From Ruoffia sp044336205 (GTDB taxonomy: Bacteria > Bacillota > Bacilli > Lactobacillales > Aerococcaceae): a stretch of 64,000 bases of DNA. Shown one piece after another: positions 1 through 7,912 of this stretch; within the stretch, counting starts at the first letter, position 1; each line of letters opens with the position of its first letter. The DNA lies in NCBI GenBank assembly GCA_044336205.1, contig CP172318.1, positions 186,001-250,000 on the forward strand, written 5' to 3'. Below the pieces are notes generated by a model. It saw nothing but the letters and a program-made list of their open reading frames with translations. It was not told the DNA's origin and made no database searches. Position numbers and translations under genes: made by a program.

Positions 1-2
1 GG

Positions 3-554
3 CACTTCTTCTTTGGAGAGAAAGGAGGTCTTTATCTGAAACCACAGTATTTGAATTTAATGCCTAGTTTAGAAGATGAGAAGCGTTGGGTGGCGGAGAT
101 AACCGGTCGAGATGAAACCTTTGTCTTGAAGCGAGACTTTCAACCGGAAGCTAAACCCGGTGTATGGGAGATGTATGATGGTTGGTACCAAATCCATGGT
201 CAAGTTGAAGGGATTACCCCTTTTAAGAAAGAATACGTCCGTGTTCTTGACGGCAAAATGACGCGACGACTTCCATTTCGTTATGTAGTTCAACATGTTC
301 CGGAAATTCTTGCTATGGAAGATGAGCGGAAAGATCGCCTAAAACATCAGATTAGAACGGTCTTTGAAGAGATTATTAAAGCATCGCCTTATGAACAAGT
401 TAGAGAGGCGATTGAGATGCAGCGAGATGACTTGGACATGGTTGAGACTTCCGAGCAATTATTGAACGGACTCAGGGTGTTACGTCAACGCAAAGATAGT
501 ATTATTAAGCAGTATAATGACGCCTTTAGCCAATGGAGTGACCATATGGAATAG
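3..554 (+). CDS. Unknown protein, 5' end outside window
   Basis: The reading frame is open from the left edge of the window to the TAA at 552-554. A TTG at 51 could be a start, but the frame upstream of it also reads as plausible protein (FFFGEKGGLYLKPQ), so I treat the gene as running in from outside. The visible 180 residues are hydrophilic. A C-terminal half from about residue 90 is rich in Lys, Glu, Arg and Gln and probably helical or coiled-coil. No signal peptide, membrane segment or catalytic motif is visible. I do not recognise the family. The sequence AAAGGAGGTC at 21-30 looks like a ribosome binding site, but it sits 20 bases before the TTG and in frame encodes residues, so it may be fortuitous. 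Confidence 0.55.
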   Translation, partial: HFFFGEKGGLYLKPQYLNLMPSLEDEKRWVAEITGRDETFVLKRDFQPEAKPGVWEMYDGWYQIHGQVEGITPFKKEYVRVLDGKMTRRLPFRYVVQHVPEILAMEDERKDRLKHQIRTVFEEIIKASPYEQVREAIEMQRDDLDMVETSEQLLNGLRVLRQRKDSIIKQYNDAFSQWSDHME

Positions 555-774
555 TCAAGGGCTAAGCGGTTGGAAAGTAAGCTGAATGTATTAAAAATAT
601 TAGAAAATTTAATTTAAACTATCCTTTTTGTGATTGTGCTAACTGTTGATCACTTCTTACTTACTTGTGTTAGTGAATACGTCTGGAATATTGTCATAAT
701 AAGGATTGTGATACTTTTCGTGATTGTTTATATGATGGATTTCATATGTAACCTCATTGAGAATTATGCATTAA

Positions 775-1065
775 TCCTTTTTTTATGGTCATAATTGTGG
801 GCGGTTTTTAAGAAGAATAGGAGATAATGCAAAGGGCGAGAAATTTATTAAAGTCTCAGACCTGTATTCTATCGTGGAAATCGGATAGAGCTTGTTTATG
901 AAAGTGAGTGAACAGTTTGCCCTTACATCATCAGTACATGCTCAAGTCAACCTATTAGGTTGGTTTTTCCAAGCCATTATTGACGCTCAAGAATACGCTA
1001 TCGGCTCAGTGATTGCTGAAGTGGGCGGGATGTTTATTGAGATTGGATTGCTCAGTTTTGTTTGA
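775..1065 (+). pseudogene. Remnant of an unknown gene split by TAG
   Basis: One frame stays protein-like from 775 to the TGA at 1063-1065 but is broken by TAG at 886-888. The part before the stop reads like coding sequence (GDNAKGEKFIKVSDLYSIVE). The part after it could be a 55-residue ORF from ATG 898, with a hydrophobic second half (NLLGWFFQAIIDAQEYAIGS). No good ribosome binding site precedes 898. Stretch 555-774 upstream shows nothing recognisable. I cannot name the family. It could instead be a genuine small membrane peptide starting at 898. Low certainty. Confidence 0.3.
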
Positions 1066-1097
1066 GATATTTTCCGTAGTATGAGTAAGTGATGATA

Positions 1098-1138
1098 CCT
1101 TAGTCAATGCACCAAGATGTGTTGACTAAGGATTTTTT
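1098..1138 (+). terminator. Rho-independent terminator
   Basis: A perfect 10-bp inverted repeat, CCTTAGTCAA (1098-1107) and TTGACTAAGG (1122-1131), is followed by a run of six T at 1133-1138. It ends plus-strand transcription from the remnant region upstream. Confidence 0.8.
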
Positions 1139-1179
1139 ATACAACAAATAAGCCCGCTAGAGCGCGAGCTTATGAATGT

Positions 1180-2700
1180 TTATTCTGACAATAGTCCTTC
1201 TGATACTAAGAATTCGTGAGCAACGTCTTCGGCAAGTGCATCTTCAAAGACAACTTGATAATTCATCTGGCGCATCTGTTCATCTGCGATGCGTCCCGCT
1301 AATACGCTAAGAATATCTTCTAGTTCAGGATGTTCTTCGAGCAACTCTGTCTTCATGAGTGGAGCCCCTTGGTAAGGTGGGAACAGACTCAAATCGTCCT
1401 CTAGCACCACTAAATTATAAGCGGCAATCTCTGCATCAGTACTATAAGCATCCATTAAGTTGATATCTCCTTTTTGGATGGCGGCATAACGAAGTTGCGG
1501 CTCCATCGTGACGACATCGGCGAATTGAATACCATATAAGTCTTGAATACCTAAATAACCATCTTGGCGGTCGTTAAATTCTAGCGTGAATCCAACCTTC
1601 GCATCTTGACTAGCATTTGCTAAGTCAGAGATGGTTTCTAAATTATGCTCTTTGGCAAATTCTTCGGTCGTTGCGAGCGTATAAGTATTGTTAAAAGTCA
1701 TAGGTTCAAGTAAAGTCATGTCGTATTCTTGAGCTAAGCCTTCTTTTGCTAATTGGTAGACTTCTTCTTCACTCATCCCTGCTTCTGGAATCTCCCCAAT
1801 GAGATCTGCTAAAACCGTTCCAGTGAATTCCGGATAGATATCGACTTCACCAGATCTCAAGGCATTGAATACAAAAGTCGTCTTGCCAAAGTTTGGTTCA
1901 ACGGAAACATTCAAATCCGTTTGATTTTCAATTAATAATTTATACATATTCATCAAAATCTCAGGCTCAGAACCTAATTTTCCTGCAATGACGATATCAT
2001 CTTCGGTATCGAAAAATTGCGGAACGACAATCACGCCACCAATTAGAACAATCGCTGAGGACAAGATAATCATTGTCTTTTTAAAACTGGAGGTCTGAAT
2101 ATGCCGTAGTATCTGGTCGAATATAATCGCAAGTAGAGCTGCTGGAACGGCCCCAAGAATGATTAAGTTATAATCACCTCGGTCAATACCTAACAGAATC
2201 AAACTACCCAATCCACCAGCTCCAATTAAAGCAGCTACCGTCGCGGTTCCAATAATTAATACCATAGCTGTTCGAATCCCTGCCATAATAACCGGCATCG
2301 CTATCGGGAGTTGGACTTTAATTAATTTACGCCACTGACCCATCCCCATCGCTTCAGCTGCTTCATCTAAAGACGGATCGATATCCATAATTCCAGTATA
2401 AGTGTTTCTTAAAATGGGCAGCAAAGCATAAATCACTAAGGCCATAATTGCTGGCACTCTACCTATACCAACTAATGGAATTAATAGCCCTAAGATGGCA
2501 AGGGATGGAATAGTTTGGAAGATAGCTGTAATTTGAATGATGGGTTCGGCAATTTTAGGTCGTTGCGCTAGAAAAATTCCCAACGGTACCGCAATGAGAA
2601 CAGCGATGAAAAGTGAAATAAATGACAATTGCATATGTTCAACAAGAGCAGTTGTTAAATCTCCACTACGACTTTGTAAAGTTGTGAATAAATCGCTCAT
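1180..2700 (-). CDS. egtUBC: ABC importer permease-binding protein fusion, EgtUBC-like
   Basis: A 506-residue fusion of an integral membrane permease (residues 1-230) and an extracellular substrate-binding domain (about 236-506) of the quaternary amine/osmoprotectant class. The permease has several hydrophobic segments and the EAA loop near 113-143 (EAAEAMGMGQWRK) that contacts the ATPase. The binding domain begins with IAGKLGSEPEILMNMYKLL and contains PNFGKTTF and DIYPEFTGT. These strings closely match what I recall of the pneumococcal protein now known as the ergothioneine importer EgtU, formerly annotated as choline transporter ProWX. Its start overlaps the ATPase stop by four bases, so the two are translationally coupled. 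Substrate is inferred from remembered similarity; carnitine, choline or glycine betaine are alternatives. Confidence 0.8.
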   Translation of the reverse strand: MSDLFTTLQSRSGDLTTALVEHMQLSFISLFIAVLIAVPLGIFLAQRPKIAEPIIQITAIFQTIPSLAILGLLIPLVGIGRVPAIMALVIYALLPILRNTYTGIMDIDPSLDEAAEAMGMGQWRKLIKVQLPIAMPVIMAGIRTAMVLIIGTATVAALIGAGGLGSLILLGIDRGDYNLIILGAVPAALLAIIFDQILRHIQTSSFKKTMIILSSAIVLIGGVIVVPQFFDTEDDIVIAGKLGSEPEILMNMYKLLIENQTDLNVSVEPNFGKTTFVFNALRSGEVDIYPEFTGTVLADLIGEIPEAGMSEEEVYQLAKEGLAQEYDMTLLEPMTFNNTYTLATTEEFAKEHNLETISDLANASQDAKVGFTLEFNDRQDGYLGIQDLYGIQFADVVTMEPQLRYAAIQKGDINLMDAYSTDAEIAAYNLVVLEDDLSLFPPYQGAPLMKTELLEEHPELEDILSVLAGRIADEQMRQMNYQVVFEDALAEDVAHEFLVSEGLLSE

Positions 2701-3689
2701 GATACGGCCTCCCTCACTGGATTATTACGACTCGCATAATATTGAATCAAATGTTGGCGATTAATTAGATAAGCTTCTTTAGACTCAGATAATTGGACTG
2801 CGATACATTCGTTTTCTGACAAGATATTGTTTAAGTCGTCTAAAGTATTGTCTTCACTCAGTAATGGCAGGCCTTCTATGGATTCAAGTGTCACCAGGTC
2901 CGCAAACTGATTTTGTACTAATTCTTTGACGGTCACTGTTTTTCGTGCATCCATATAAGATTGTGGTAAACCTGTTTTGATAAAGTTTTGAACAAAATCA
3001 TTAGACGGTTGCTCTAAGATTTCATCGGGGGTTCCAATCTGTTCGATGTTCCCCATATTCATTAAACACATGCGGTCCGCTAATTTCATCGCTTCTTGCA
3101 TATCGTGGGTTACAAAGACAATGGTTTTATTGTATTTATGATGCAAATCTTTAATATCTTCTTGAAGTGAATGGCGAGACACCGGGTCAAGAGCGCTAAA
3201 GGGCTCATCCATGAGGATAATATCAGGATCAGCAGCTAAGGCGCGAACGACTCCAATTCGTTGCTGTTCACCACCAGATAATTCAGAGATAGCTCTTTGA
3301 CGGTACTTATCAGGATCTAAATTTACAGTAGTTAATAGTTCTGTAACGCGATCATGTTTCTTTTCTTCCGGCCATTTTAACATTTCCGGAACGACTAGAA
3401 TGTTTTCTTCAACTGTCATATTGGGGAATAAAGCAATTTGTTGCAAGACATAACCGATATTCCACCGTAATTCTTGAATATCATAGTCATTAATATTTTT
3501 ACCTTGAATATGTATGCTTCCTTCTGACAGTGGAATTAATTGATTAATCATTTTGAGCGTGGTTGTTTTTCCACTTCCACTTGGTCCAATGAGCACAAAA
3601 AATTCATTTTCTTTAATATTTAAAGTAAAATCTTTCACGACAACGTTGTTGCCATAGCGTTTATATACATGTTCAAACTGAATCATCAT
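2697..3689 (-). CDS. egtUA: ABC importer ATPase with C-terminal CBS region, EgtUA-like
   Basis: The 330-residue ATP-binding subunit energises the permease fusion downstream. Walker A GPSGSGKTT is at residues 35-43, the signature is LSGGEQQRIGV, and Walker B IILMDEPFSALD is followed by the H-loop VTHDMQEA. After about residue 245 a CBS-like region follows, as in OpuA/OpuC-type ATPases that sense ionic strength or nucleotides. The start is supported by AAGGAGGG about five bases upstream of the ATG. It is the first gene of a two-gene minus-strand operon; a TATAAT-like box lies 25-30 bases upstream. Confidence 0.88.
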   Translation of the reverse strand: MMIQFEHVYKRYGNNVVVKDFTLNIKENEFFVLIGPSGSGKTTTLKMINQLIPLSEGSIHIQGKNINDYDIQELRWNIGYVLQQIALFPNMTVEENILVVPEMLKWPEEKKHDRVTELLTTVNLDPDKYRQRAISELSGGEQQRIGVVRALAADPDIILMDEPFSALDPVSRHSLQEDIKDLHHKYNKTIVFVTHDMQEAMKLADRMCLMNMGNIEQIGTPDEILEQPSNDFVQNFIKTGLPQSYMDARKTVTVKELVQNQFADLVTLESIEGLPLLSEDNTLDDLNNILSENECIAVQLSESKEAYLINRQHLIQYYASRNNPVREAVS

Positions 3690-3713
3690 GACCCTCCTTT
3701 TTAAACTTCTTTC

Positions 3714-3719
3714 ATTATA
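3714..3719 (-). promoter_or_regulatory. Probable -10 box for egtU operon
   Basis: On the minus strand the sequence TGTTATAAT gives a TATAAT hexamer with an upstream TG, 25 bases before the ATPase start. No strong -35 is visible at 17 bases. Moderate support only. Confidence 0.5.
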
Positions 3720-3836
3720 ACAAACCCTTTGAAAAAACTATAAATATAACAACTTTAATATAGTTCCAATTCACAAACTATTTGATCATTGACTGAAATT
3801 AAGCAAAAATATTTAAAACAATTTGATAAAAAAGAC

Positions 3837-3865
3837 TTGACAGGAAATCGCTTACATGTTATTAT
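3837..3865 (+). promoter_or_regulatory. Strong sigma-A promoter for the ncRNA
   Basis: A consensus TTGACA (3837-3842) is followed after exactly 17 bases by TATTAT (3860-3865). No protein-coding frame follows before the terminator at 4241-4265, so the transcript is probably a non-coding RNA starting near 3872. Confidence 0.8.
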
Positions 3866-3871
3866 TTGATT

Positions 3872-4265
3872 GTAGTAAAGAGAGATGCAACTGAAGTAAA
3901 GATAGGCGTTTCACTCTTTACGACAGAACCATCTTATGGGTTCGGTAGCGAAGTAATGCTGCAGGTGCACAGGTATTTCATCCGTAGGTAATCGAAGAAA
4001 GATTTGGATAGTGACTTTAATAGAGTTTAGTAGCAATGTTAAAGTTCAGTAAATATTTAGGAACAAAGGATTACAGCAAGACATTGTAAGTGTGAAGAAA
4101 TTTACAAAATTAAAACGGATGAAGTGCACAGAAGTCATGTAATATTAGAGTAGATAGTCATCAAGATGTAGAATAACGTAAGGTCAAAGAGGTAATCTAC
4201 AGATACTATTGAAATGATTAAGACATGACTATAAGAAGAAGGAGGAGCGAAAGCTCCTCCTTTTT
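3872..4265 (+). ncRNA. Putative structured non-coding RNA, about 390 nt
   Basis: This transcript unit is framed by a near-consensus promoter and a GAAA-loop terminator and contains no ORF longer than about 16 codons. It has pairing potential throughout. GTAAAGAG (3875-3882) pairs with CTCTTTAC (3914-3921). GAACC (3926-3930) pairs with GGTTC (3939-3943). GTAGAT (4150-4155) pairs with ATCTAC (4195-4200). I looked for diagnostic motifs of RNase P RNA, tmRNA, SRP RNA and T-box leaders and did not find them. It is about twice the length of 6S RNA. The 42-bp repeat array begins about 30 bases after its terminator. Function unknown. Confidence 0.55.
4241..4265 (+). terminator. Terminator of the putative ncRNA
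   Basis: GGAGGAGC (4241-4248), a GAAA tetraloop, and GCTCCTCC (4253-4260) form a perfect 8-bp GC-rich stem followed by five T. Confidence 0.9.
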
Positions 4266-4296
4266 ATTTGTTCAAAGACTGCTAGTAGGGGTGGTA

Positions 4297-4940
4297 CTGC
4301 GCCAAGTGGAGATCATAGATGACGCAGTTAGTGCCGAAGTGCGCCAAATTGCTAGATAGCTTTTCGCCCCTAGTTCAAGTTGCGCCGAGTCGGTAGTTAG
4401 CTTTGCGCACCGAGAATGAAACTGCGCTAAATGGGTGGTTCCTTTGTCGCAGTCAGTGTCGAAGTGCGCCAAGTTGCTAGAAAGCTTTTCGCACCTTGGT
4501 TGAAATTGCGCCGAGTCGGTAGTTAGCTTTGCGCACCAAGAATCAAACTCCGCCAAGTGGAGATCTTAGATGACGCAGTATATGTTGTGTTGTGCCAAGT
4601 TGCTAGATAGCTTTGCGCTACTTGTTTCAATTTGCGCCAAGTTGGTAGCTAAGATTTCGCACCGAGAATCGAGTTGCGCCAAGTGTAGATCATAGATGAC
4701 GCAGTTTATGTTGTGTTGTGCCAAGTTGCTAGATAGCTTTGCGCTCCTTGTTTCAATTTGCGCCAAGTTGGTAGCTAAGATTTCGCACCGAGAATCAATT
4801 TGCGCCAAGTGTAGATCATAGATGACGCAGTATATGTTGTGTTGTGCCAAGTTGCTAGATAGCTTTTCGCTCCTTGTTTCAATTTGCGCCAAGTTGGTAG
4901 CAGGATTTCGCACCGAGAATCGAGTTGCGCCAAGTAAAAC
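4297..4940. repeat. 42-bp tandem repeat array A
   Basis: About 16 contiguous imperfect units, each starting with TTGCGCCAAGT or a variant. Examples start at 4297, 4339, 4380, 4422, 4464, 4506, 4548, 4590, 4632, 4674, 4716, 4758, 4800, 4842, 4884 and 4925. The period is 42 bp with two one-base deletions. Each unit carries a second CGC-containing segment (for example TTTCGCACCGAG or GATGACGCAGT) in its second half. Units alternate between a few subtypes, so some pairs are nearly identical at 126 bp distance. There are no unique spacers, so it is not CRISPR. Open frames across it on the minus strand reflect absence of stops in the repeat and lack ribosome binding sites. Confidence 0.9.
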
Positions 4941-5013
4941 ACATGAACACCAATTTACCATGATATACACGGAGCGACTTATTCTAATCAGCTGAAATAA
5001 TCAAAAGTGTAGC

Positions 5014-5991
5014 TCAATCAAAATAAAACATTGTTTTAGAGAAAGCTCTCTCAATAGATGTTTTGGGATTATTATAATGGGAAAACTTTCGGGAACCCGT
5101 TAAAGCAAAATGTTTCGAAAGGATTCTTTGTATAGATCGTCTGAGTCCAGGCTCGCCGATAAACCTATTAACTATAGAAAAAGTTAAGTCCTTTTCATAA
5201 TTTAATAATCCGATCTCGCAAATAGTCCTAACAATCGCACGTTCCTTCGATTCCGTGGCCTTACAATTAACACAGTGCAATATAAACTTATTACTCTGGT
5301 TGCTTAGCTTTATTTTATAATGACATTGGGGACATAATATCCCACCTTGAATATTAGTGATGAATTTTTGTTCGTCATATTGTTCTTTAACAAATTCTTC
5401 TATAGTATTTTCCATAAGTAAATTTGCAATTGATTCTGAAAACTCAGATTTTTTTACAGAGTTATTACTGAATTTTTCATGTTCGTTGCGAATAAAACGA
5501 GCAATTTGCCATCGTTTTAAATAATGTTCCTGCATGTCTTGATAGAATGTGACAGTATCTTCTTCATTAATTAGTATGAGTTTTGAAACTAGAGGCAGCT
5601 CAATATTTAATTCGGAAAAAATTAAGCTAAGTATTTCATTTTGGCGGTTAAGTTGTGTGAAGTAATTTCGATACTGTTGACCATTTTTCGAGTTATACCA
5701 TGAGTTGTCTCTAAATTCATAATCACTAACTAAATTTTTTACTTCAAAATGATAAATAACGTGGGGGCTAATGACCAATGTATCAATTTGGATTTTTCCA
5801 AAATCTCTGGCGAAGTTCAAATTATGTAAAATCTGCCAGCCGGTTGGAACGTGTTGGTTCAGTATACGATCAAAAACAACTTGGCCTTGGTGTCCTACTT
5901 GCAACGCCCACAATCTTTTCTTAGACTCGTCGGGTAACTGATAGCGACGGTCTAACACTTCTAAAAATTCTAAATAAAATGGCTTATCCAT
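5014..5991 (-). CDS. NERD-domain protein with C-terminal zinc ribbon
   Basis: A 325-residue protein. Residues about 30-150 match the nuclease-related (NERD) domain: a GHQGQ segment, then a core strand with QIDTLVISPHVIYHFEVKN, equivalent to the D...EvK residues of restriction-endonuclease-like folds. A four-cysteine zinc ribbon follows near residue 217 (CPQC ... CVNC), then a helical tail with many basic residues. NERD proteins are thought to act on DNA or RNA, but most are uncharacterised. The start has AAAGGAG eight bases upstream. It stands alone between repeat arrays A and B and is convergent with the putative ncRNA. It could be a nuclease or only a nucleic-acid-binding protein. Confidence 0.8.
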   Translation of the reverse strand: MDKPFYLEFLEVLDRRYQLPDESKKRLWALQVGHQGQVVFDRILNQHVPTGWQILHNLNFARDFGKIQIDTLVISPHVIYHFEVKNLVSDYEFRDNSWYNSKNGQQYRNYFTQLNRQNEILSLIFSELNIELPLVSKLILINEEDTVTFYQDMQEHYLKRWQIARFIRNEHEKFSNNSVKKSEFSESIANLLMENTIEEFVKEQYDEQKFITNIQGGILCPQCHYKIKLSNQSNKFILHCVNCKATESKERAIVRTICEIGLLNYEKDLTFSIVNRFIGEPGLRRSIQRILSKHFALTGSRKFSHYNNPKTSIERAFSKTMFYFD

Positions 5992-6136
5992 TTATTCAAC
6001 TCCTTTCATATCCACCTATATATAAATACACTAAAAATGATTAAATCCATTATTTTTTAAGTAAGTTTATAAAATAATAAAAATTTAGAGATGAAATTGG
6101 TGAAGCAGTGACTAAATTGAATAGTGGTGTTTATAA

Positions 6137-6640
6137 AATATCAAGTGTTCAGGTTGGCTTGCGCAGTTATTGCCGAAGTACGTCAAGTGTTAAGGTTAGC
6201 TTGCGCAGTTATTGCCGAAGTGCGCCAAGTGTTTATTTCGGATTGCGTAGTCAGTGTTGAAGTGCGCCAAGTGTTTAGTTTAGGTTGCGCAGTTATTGCC
6301 GAAGTGCGCCAAGTGATTGGTTCAGTTGTCGCAGTTAGTGTTGAAGTGCGCCAAGTGTTAAGGTTAGCTTGCGCAGTTATTGCCGAAGTACGTCAAGTGT
6401 TTAGTTTAGATTGCGTAGTCAGTGCCGAAGTGCGCCAAGTGATTGGTTCAGTTGTCGCAGTTAGTGTTGAAGTGCGCCAAATGGCTAGCCCAGTTGTCAT
6501 AGTTAGTGTTGAAGTGCGCCAAGTGATTGGCTCAGCTGTCGCAGTTAGTGTTGAAGTACGCCAAGTATTTAGGTTAGCTTGCGTAGTCAGTGTTGAAGTA
6601 CGCCAAGTGATTAGTCAAGATGTCGCGCCAAGCCACTTGT
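6137..6640. repeat. 42-bp tandem repeat array B
   Basis: Twelve contiguous units start every 42 bases from 6137 to 6599, without indels. The shared core is TGCGCCAAGTG, then about 12 variable bases, then TGCGCAGT or TGTCGCAGT, then GTTGAAG or GCCGAAG. Units fall into a few subtypes, for example a GTTAGCTTGCG type and a GGTTCAGTTGTCGC type. The array is in the same orientation as arrays A and C. A 217-codon plus-strand frame covers it, but that frame has no ribosome binding site and runs past the start of the following permease gene, so it is not treated as a gene. Confidence 0.9.
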
Positions 6641-6770
6641 CAACTTCTTTTCCACTTATATTGGTTTTGTTTATTGTACAATTTTCTAGGGTATGTAAAC
6701 GGAATCAAATAGGAAAGGCTGATGGAGTATGCTATGATTGGGTTGCTGAAATAAATAAGGAGATGAGACA

Positions 6771-7697
6771 ATGCTAAATGCAATTAAACGTGTGCCAGCA
6801 GGAACATTCTTAGTTCCGATGTTAGTGAGTGCGATTTTGTATACTTTCTGGCCAGATCTATTCCAAATTGGTGGATTAACTAACCATATATTTGGTGGGG
6901 CAGGAACAAATGGAATTGTAGGTGCTATTGTCTTCTGTTCGGGAACAGGAGTGGACTTAAAGAGTATTACGACGACATTGAAGCGTCATGGTGTTCTATT
7001 GCTACTTAAATTTATTGTTAGTGTTGCCTTAAGTTTGTTGTTCTTAAAGTTCTTTGGTCATACTGGAATTCTTGGTGTAAGTGGTCTAGCTTTTGTTATC
7101 GTTATTTGTTCACTTAATCCGGCGGTATACTTATCGTTAATGCAACAATACGGAACAACGTTAGATGCAGCGATGTATGGTATTACAGGACTTTTTAGTA
7201 TTCCTGCGGTGCCGATGATTGTTTATGGAATTGCTAGCGGTGGTGGTATCGACTGGATGCCTATTATTAGTACATTAATACCAATGGCTGCGGGGATTAC
7301 TTTTGGGAATATTGATCCAGACTTTAAAGGGTTCTTCTTACCAGCACTTCCAGCCTTAACATTCTTAATGGGTTGGAACTTAGGTTATGGGATGAACTTA
7401 ATCGAAGCCTTCAAAGCAGGGGGCGGAGGAATCGTAGTAACGATTGTCTTCTACATCGTAAGTGTTATTTACTTCATTGTTGACCGCAATATTCTTAAAA
7501 ATGATGGAACAGTTGGAGCGAGTTATATGACTGTTGCTGGACTATCAGTATCAACGGCTGCTATTATTGGGGGAATCTATCCAGAAACTTTAGGTCAATA
7601 TGTTGTGCCTGCCGCTTCTCAAGTAATGATGGCTATGGCGATTACTAGTGTGATTACGCCACCAATTGTTGCGAAAGTATCGAGTAAAAACAAATAA
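6771..7697 (+). CDS. kdgT: 2-keto-3-deoxygluconate permease family
   Basis: A 308-residue hydrophobic protein with about ten membrane segments. It resembles the KdgT family in length and in its N-terminal pattern (IKRVPAGTFLVPMLVSA) and the GIVGAIVFCSGTGVDLKS loop. KdgT imports 2-keto-3-deoxygluconate by proton symport for the KDG branch of pectin and hexuronate breakdown. No kdgK or kdgA gene lies nearby, so the substrate is inferred from the family only. AAGGAGA lies seven bases before the ATG and a terminator follows, so it is monocistronic. The 5' region is occupied by repeat array B. Confidence 0.8.
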   Translation: MLNAIKRVPAGTFLVPMLVSAILYTFWPDLFQIGGLTNHIFGGAGTNGIVGAIVFCSGTGVDLKSITTTLKRHGVLLLLKFIVSVALSLLFLKFFGHTGILGVSGLAFVIVICSLNPAVYLSLMQQYGTTLDAAMYGITGLFSIPAVPMIVYGIASGGGIDWMPIISTLIPMAAGITFGNIDPDFKGFFLPALPALTFLMGWNLGYGMNLIEAFKAGGGGIVVTIVFYIVSVIYFIVDRNILKNDGTVGASYMTVAGLSVSTAAIIGGIYPETLGQYVVPAASQVMMAMAITSVITPPIVAKVSSKNK

Positions 7698-7706
7698 TTA
7701 AATGAC

Positions 7707-7741
7707 AGACATTTCCTTTCAAACGGGAGTGTCTTTTTTTG
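7707..7741 (+). terminator. Terminator after kdgT
   Basis: AGACATTTCC (7707-7716) pairs, with G-U pairs, with GGGAGTGTCT (7725-7734), followed by seven T. Stretch 7742-7912 is AT-rich leader with no clear consensus promoter. Confidence 0.8.
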
Positions 7742-7912
7742 TTTGCGTATTAATAGTTGCTAATACTCAATCATCGCGAATCTTCTATCTTAAAAGTAAA
7801 AAAATTAAAAAATTTCACATTATCAATCAAGATAATTTTATTGTTAAATAAATTATGTTATATTTAATAATATAATTTAACAGAAGTCATTTAAAAAAGA
7901 GAGGAAGTGATT

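Noticed and set aside
3872..4265. RNase P RNA, tmRNA or T-box
   Set aside because: GAGGAAAGTCC, the CCA-ended tRNA-like domain and the T-box sequence are all absent.
4297..4940. CRISPR array
   Set aside because: Units are contiguous and vary throughout; there are no conserved repeats separated by unique spacers, and no cas genes are present.
4272..4970. Minus-strand open frames across array A with a 14-residue repeated pattern
   Set aside because: They arise from the 42-bp repeat (a multiple of three) lacking stops. They have no ribosome binding sites and their ends fall inside repeat units.
6124..6777. 217-codon frame across array B
   Set aside because: No ribosome binding site; it runs into the start of the kdgT-like gene. 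The repeat explains the open frame.
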